A stretch of DNA of 45,868 nt from Mesostigma viride (Eukaryota > Streptophyta > Mesostigmatophyceae > Mesostigmatales > Mesostigmataceae). Shown in pieces: positions 40,999 to 45,868 of this stretch; positions within the stretch are counted from its first letter, which is position 1, and each line of letters starts with the position of its first letter. The stretch lies in contig RPFO01000489.1 in NCBI GenBank assembly GCA_009746045.1, positions 1 to 45,868 of the forward strand. The letters are read 5' to 3'. The notes beneath the pieces are model-generated. The model made no database searches, was not told the DNA's origin, and saw nothing but the letters and a program-made list of their open reading frames with translations. The translations under genes were made by a program, and so were the position numbers.

Positions 40999-41868
40999 TC
41001 ACGCAGTCGAACAGGGGTACTGTTCCCCCAGCGCGGACATCGCCTCACAAATCGCCCTGGGGTACGATTTAGTCCCCTCAAAAAACCTTGAACATTTCAC
41101 CTTTGAACTTGAAATGCACTTCACCCCCCATCCGAATTACAAGTCCGGCCAAATTGACACCAGACCAGCTGTCTGTAACGTCGCCGTGCATAGTGCTGAG
41201 AGACTTTCTCGCCTCACGATACTTGTTACACCACTTCTTGTGTTCCTCCCAGTCCGCACGCTGGCATTCGGCAGCACAATACCGGACGTCTCGACAACCC
41301 CCGCACTTGCGGTGGACACCCTCTTCCACAGAGCACGCCTGATTCGAGCAACACTTTGGAAGCGAGCCGAGCATCGGCCCTCCCACCCCCGGGAGAACGA
41401 TCATCCGTGAAAACGTCAATTTCACGGACTCGGAATTCCCGAATGTAAAATGGAAACCTTCAAACCCCCCCCCTCTACTCTCGCCGATACGGTCAATCTC
41501 GGCTGCGCCTCACTCGCGTCTGGAAATTTCCCCCACTGGTCTTTCTCCCACTGGTCCCACCCAACCTTTCCGACATACGACACCAAAAGTCGAAACTCGA
41601 TGTCTCGATTGAGTGGAACCCGATCCGCCGGCGTGGGCTTGTAGAATCCGCCAGCCAAGGCGAAGTACATGTCCAGCAACTGGAGATTAATCTGTCGTCC
41701 TACTGAGGCGAACGAGTCATACACGACCAAAACCGCAAACTGGCGACCCAGGCGCTTCTCGTGCTGCCGTACCCATCCGTGGATCTCGCGAGCCCGGTTA
41801 AGTACGTTTGCTGCCACGCAGGCAATCGCAGCGCGGGTCGAAGATTCCAGCTCGCCCGTCTCCGCCAT
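40999..41868 (-). CDS. small gene G2: MYND-type zinc finger protein
   Basis: The likely start is ATG 41868, seven bases after acceptor-like TTGGCGCAG (41876-41884). The N-terminal part (AACVAANVLNRAREIHGWV-like helix, LLDMYFALAGGFYKP) leads to a C9 run (41465-41473) where the frame changes. One extra base would continue into HFTFGNSESVKLTFSR and a complete MYND finger: CSNQAC, RKCGGCRDVRYCAAECQRAD, WEEHKKWC. MYND fingers bind zinc and mediate protein contacts. A second change at an A6 run (41080-41085) would extend it into RAICEAMSALGEQYPCSTA, homologous to the G3 C-terminus. Without that change the protein ends at 41078. Confidence 0.7.
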
Positions 41869-41945
41869 CCCTCCCCTGCGCCAATTGGCACGTGCGTAAT
41901 ACGTAAGTAATATTTTACTCAACCCCCCTTTTGACATTTCTCCAT

Positions 41946-41960
41946 CCCAGCGGCCGTTGG
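41946..41960. promoter_or_regulatory. degenerate palindrome upstream of G2
   Basis: CCCAGCGGCCGTTGGCG differs by one base from the consensus and is followed by CAAGAAAATCACACCC, as in the array unit. It sits about 80 bases upstream of the G2 ATG. Confidence 0.45.
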
Positions 41961-42102
41961 CGCAAGAAAATCACACCCAAAGTCAACGATTGATGACGGC
42001 CTCATATAGCAAAATTGAAGATTAAAATTATTGATACATCATCCACAAAACTCCTAATCGAAATAGGTATCCCTCCAATCGGACAAGAAAAGAGGCTTCT
42101 CG

Positions 42103-42378
42103 TCAATTCTGGGCAAAATCGGCCCAACTCCCCACCCTTGCCAAATCCCTGATATAGAAATCGAGTTCCACCTCATTCTCATCCCCGCAAAAGCGAAGGA
42201 TTTCGGATCCATCTTCCCATTCGTCCCCTAGGAAACTGGCAACATGCGTTACCACCTCCAGCGGCATATCCATCAGGTGAAGCACAGCCACCATCTCCGT
42301 CCTCTTGTTAGCTCCAACCTCGCAGGAGGCGCCCTTGTCCTCCGTCTGCCTCTTCTGTTTGCTCTTCCCTACTCCCAT
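42103..42378 (-). CDS. small gene G1: probable F-box protein, short
   Basis: A 91-codon frame with ATG at 42378, four bases after acceptor-like GGTGTGTATGCAG (42383-42395). After a basic start (GVGKSKQKRQTEDKG) it has VAVLHLMDMPLEVVTHVASF and LGDEW, matching the F-box pattern Leu-Pro-x-Glu-Val-x-x-x-x-x-Ser-Phe-Leu with Met-Pro for Leu-Pro. F-box proteins recruit substrates to SCF ubiquitin ligases. No substrate-binding repeats follow, so it may be a first exon, a fragment, or a bare adaptor. It ends IRDLARVGSWADFAQN. Confidence 0.55.
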   Translation of the reverse strand: MGVGKSKQKRQTEDKGASCEVGANKRTEMVAVLHLMDMPLEVVTHVASFLGDEWEDGSEILRFCGDENEVELDFYIRDLARVGSWADFAQN

Positions 42379-42589
42379 TCGCCTGCATACACACCAGCCA
42401 AAACAGTATTTTGAGGCATCCTATTGACTACGAATTATTCGTGCCACAGGATACACATTTTTGTAAACACATCTTCATCTTTTTCTGGCCCTTTATGGGC
42501 ACAAAAATGGTTATAACCACCACTACTGCTGCATGAAAGACACATCCTGCCAAACTGCCACCAAATGAAATGCACATGATAATGTTTTT

Positions 42590-44915
42590 CCAATTCCAAC
42601 GGCCGTTGGCTCACAACCCCCCTATGGGAAGGGTGGATGCCTTACGAACCAGTCAACCACATCTTTATGCTCAGCTTGATTTTTCAGAGGCCTTTCTTGG
42701 AAGAAAAATGGTAAATAGCCACCACTAAGCTGCATAAAAGACACATCCTGCCTTATTGCCACCCAATGAAACGAATGAAATGCACATGATAATGTTTTTC
42801 AAGTCTAACGGCCGTTGGCTCACAACCCCCCTGTGGGAAGGGTGGATGCCTTACGAACCAGTCAACCACATCTTTATGCTCAGCTAGATTTTTGGAGGCC
42901 TTTCTAGGAGAAAAATGGTAATAACCATCACTAAGCTGCATGAAAGACACATCCTGCCTAACTGCCACCCGAAATGAAAAGAATGAAATGCACATGATAA
43001 TGTTTTTCCAATTCCAACGGCCGTTGGCTCACAACCCCCCTATGGGAAGGGTGGATGCCTTACGAACCAGTCAACCACATCTTTATGCTCAGCTAGATTT
43101 TTGGAGGCCTTTCTAGGAGAAAAATGGTAATAACCATCACTAAGCTGCATGAAAGACACATCCTGCCTAACTGCCACCAAATGAAACGAATGAAATGCAC
43201 ATGATAATGTTTTTCCAATTCCAACGGCCGTTGGCTCACAACCCCCCTATGGGAAGGGTGGATGCCTTACGAACCAGTCAACCACATCTTTATGCTCAGC
43301 TAGATTTTTCATAGGCCTTTCTTGGAAGAAAAATGGTAAATAGCCACCACTAAGCTGCATAAAAGACACATCCTGCCTAACTGCCACCAAATGAAACGAA
43401 TGAAATGCACATGATAATGTTTTTCAAGTCTAACGGCCGTTGGCTCACAACCCCCCTGTGGGAAGGGTGGATGCCTTACGAACCAGTCAACCACATCTTT
43501 ATGCTCAGCTAGATTTTTGGAGGCCTTTCTAGGAGAAAAATGGTAATAGCCACAACAAAGCTGCATGAATGACACATCCTGCCTTATTGCCACCCAATGA
43601 AACGAATGAAATGCACATGATAATGTTTTTCCAATTCCAACGGCCGTTGGCTCACAACCCCCCTGTGGGAAGGGTGGATGCCTTACGAACCAGTCAAGCC
43701 CATCTTTAAGCTCAGCTAGTTTTTTTGGAGGCCTTTCTAGGAGAAAAATGGTAAATAGCCACCACTAGGCTGCATAAAAGACACATCCTGCCTTATTGCC
43801 ACCCAATGAAACGAATGAAATGCACATGGTAATGTTTTTCAAGTCTAACGGCCGTTGGCTCACAACCCCCCTGTGGGAAGGGTGGATGCCTTACGAACCA
43901 TTCAACCACATCTTTATGCTCAGCTAGATTTTTGGAGGCCTTTCTAGGAGAAAAATGGTAATAACCATCACTAAGCTGCATGAAAGACACATCCTGCCTT
44001 ACTGCCACCAAATGAAAAGAATGAAATGCACATGATAATGTTTTTCCAATTCCAACGGCCGTTGGCTCACAACCCCCCTGTGGGAAGGGTGGATGCCTTA
44101 CGAACCAGTGAAGCCCCATCTTTATGCTCAGCTAGTTTTTTTGGAGGCCTTTCTAGGAGAAAAATGGTAAATAGCCACCACTAGGCTGCATAAAAGACAC
44201 ATCCTGCCTTATTGCCACCCAATGAAACGAATGAAATGCACATGGTAATGTTTTTCAAGTCTAACGGCCGTTGGCTCACAACCCCCCTGTGGGAAGGGTG
44301 GATGCCTTACGAACCAGTCAAGCCCATCTTTAAGCTCAGCTAGTTTTTTTGGAGGCCTTTCTAGGAGAAAAATGGTAAATAGCCACCACTAGGCTGCATA
44401 AAAGACACATCCTGCCTTATTGCCACCCAATGAAACGAATGAAATGCACATGGTAATGTTTTTCAAGTCTAACGGCCGTTGGCTCACAACCCCCCTGTGG
44501 GAAGGGTGGATGCCTTACGAACCATTCAACCACATCTTTATGCTCAGCTAGATTTTTGGAGGCCTTTCTAGGCCGGAGAAAAATGGTAATAACCATCACT
44601 AAGCTGCATGAAAGACACATCCTGCCTTACTGCCACCAAATGAAAAGAATGAAATGCACATGATAATGTTTTTCCAATTCCAACGGCCGTTGGCTCACAA
44701 CCCCCCTGTGGGAAGGGTGGATGCCTTACGAACCAGTGAAGCCCCATCTTTATGCTCAGCTAGATTTTTTGGAGGCCTTTCTTGGAAGAAAAATGGTAAA
44801 TAGCCACCACTAAGCTGCATAAAAGACACATCCTGCCTTATTGCCACCCAATGAAACGAATGAAATGCACATGGTAATGTTTTTCAAGTCTAACGGCCGT
44901 TGGCTCACAACCCCC
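42590..44915. repeat. ~208-bp satellite, 12 copies of the palindrome
   Basis: Palindromes recur every 207-211 bases (AAC core at 42598, 42807, 43016, 43223, 43432, 43639, 43847, 44054, 44263, 44471, 44682, 44892). Two unit types exist: CCAATTCCAACGGCCGTTGG and AAGTCTAACGGCCGTTGG, mostly alternating. Other constant parts are GGCTCACAACCCCCCTGTGG, GAAGGGTGGATGCCTTACGA, and AAATGCACATGATAATGTTT. On the minus strand part of each unit is open (FVRHPPFPQGGCEPTAVRLE), but stops interrupt most units and I do not call genes. Confidence 0.95.
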
Positions 44916-45286
44916 CTCGGGTAGAGGCCAGTCAGAAGTAGTGTCCACCAAGCTGTTCCCCCACACCCACATTTGTCCTTGTCCGCATACCTTTCCAGTA
45001 CAGTTGTCCTCAGCTTCTCAGCAACGGGCGACTCCTCTCCTTCTTGATGCCTTGACAGATATCACATAAACAAGACACGATCACGAGAGCATCAGGATTG
45101 TTAGAGGTTTCCTCCATCAAAAACCGTAAGAAACCACCTCAAAAAACAACTTTCTTGTCCTCCCAAATAACATATGTTTTTAAATGTAAAATAAATCACC
45201 TTCATATTCTGTCACTTGATTTAACCACACAATTTTTCAGGTCCAACGCCCGTTGGCATTACGCCCCTTCCCGGTAAAAGAGTATT
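44916..45286. other. spacer after the satellite
   Basis: Unique-looking DNA with one degenerate palindrome (CCAACGCCCGTTGG at 45243-45256). No gene recognised. Confidence 0.5.
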
Positions 45287-45495
45287 TATTGCTCCAACCC
45301 CACAAAAAACTCGTTCCGGACCTGTTCGAGGCGAAGAGCACTGCCAGGGATCGGAGTCGAGCCAGATTTGTGTGCGGAACATGATGGCTGGCCTACCTCA
45401 CTCCCCAACATCAATGTGGACCTGGGTTCGAACCCTGTCAGTGCTATTCGCTTCGAACAGTTCCGGAACGAGTTTTTTGTGGGTGTGGAGCAATA
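45287..45495. mobile_element. foldback element with 57-bp inverted repeats and tRNA-like loop
   Basis: 45287-45343 and the reverse complement of 45439-45495 agree at 52 of 57 positions by eye (both begin TATTGCTCCA and contain CACAAAAAACTCGTTCCGGA). The 95-base loop has GGGTTCGAACCC, a B-box-like palindrome, and the minus strand has GGCTCGACTCC. A GCACTG/CAGTGC pairing closes the loop like an acceptor stem, but the T-arm pairs poorly. It could be a tRNA-derived inverted SINE or a small TIR element. Confidence 0.65.
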
Positions 45496-45868
45496 ACGTC
45501 GACATTTTCAGTGACTGTTCAGCCTAAAAAAATCACAAGCAGATGCGACGGCCCCTCCATTAAACAAATTATCCACCACTGTTGCGCTACACTAGCAATG
45601 TTTGTCAGCCGTTGGCATCAAATAAATCACAACCATTGGTCACTCCATTTAACAAAATACCCACAACTTTTTAACCCCTAAATGGTCTGAGATCCTGCCG
45701 ATAAACCGGCTGGATCTTCACAATTTTGCAAACCAGATGCCATCCAACCTACCCATATCCAATGGCTGTCCTTGGAGGCCAAGCATGTCCATGAGTTGCC
45801 CTTCGGGTTGGTATATCACAACCTCACATATATGCAGGGTAGGCCATGTTTAACTGCCGTCAAAGTCA
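45496..45868. other. spacer with a possible TTAA element end
   Basis: TTAA at 45672-45675 is followed by CCCCTAAATGGTCTGAG, which recalls the CCCTTTAGCCGT end of the 35-kb element. The element, if any, would continue past the window. A partial palindrome (CAGCCGTTGGC) is at 45607. No gene recognised. Confidence 0.3.

Noticed and set aside
42753-44620. Repeated minus-strand ORFs in the 208-bp satellite
   Set aside because: The unit length varies between 207 and 211 bases, so the frame is not kept, and stops occur in most units.
45340-45445. Functional tRNA gene
   Set aside because: The T-arm pairs poorly, no clear anticodon arm exists and the acceptor-like stem is part of the 57-bp inverted repeat.

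Overview
This window looks like nuclear DNA of a photosynthetic eukaryote, most likely a green alga; I cannot name the species. The pointers are GT-AG introns whose phases agree, two families of LINE retrotransposon, MYND and probable F-box proteins, TTAA-flanked DNA elements, a decayed plastid rpoB fragment, and TGTAA (the green-algal poly(A) signal) 20-41 bases past three minus-strand stop codons. Nothing suggests bacterial operons.

Positions 1-20,000 are transposon and satellite territory without a convincing host gene. A 264-base sequence at 520-783 recurs inverted at 9026-9297. Between the arms lie three nested minisatellites (1246-4692), a small foldback element and about 4 kb of featureless DNA. 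A nearly full-length LINE (endonuclease, reverse transcriptase, RVT-type zinc finger) fills 9490-14073 and is broken by small frameshifts. Pieces of a second LINE family follow. One copy (15774-19690) is split inside its reverse transcriptase by a 1.7-kb TTAA-flanked element with terminal inverted repeats (16865-18582).

Positions 20,200-35,000 hold one large minus-strand gene of unknown function, here 'gene A'. Three exons are well supported by splice sites and phase (25529-24408, 23561-21145, 21025-20206). Two introns carry arrays of a 46-bp unit centred on the perfect palindrome CCAACGGCCGTTGG. Upstream of the first supported exon the array runs into about 8.35 kb of an AAGGAC hexanucleotide repeat. 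This repeat creates six-frame open ORFs of 2,600-2,950 residues that are not genes.

Positions 36,700-42,400 hold seven small minus-strand genes in one orientation. Several encode short Cys/His zinc-binding motifs; one has a MYND finger and one a probable F-box. In all seven a splice-acceptor-like CAG lies 0-14 bases before the ATG. Spacers between most of them carry the same palindrome. Two genes share 5' flanks that lose similarity at the ATG, and two share a 3' end, so this looks like a shuffled, diverging family. A 12-copy, ~208-bp satellite with the same palindrome core occupies 42,590-44,915, followed by a foldback element at 45,287-45,495.

Many coding regions need single-base corrections, mostly in homopolymers and often at C/G runs of exactly nine. 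I found no mononucleotide run longer than nine. I therefore suspect consensus errors rather than wholesale gene decay, and gene models are described with these breaks left in place.
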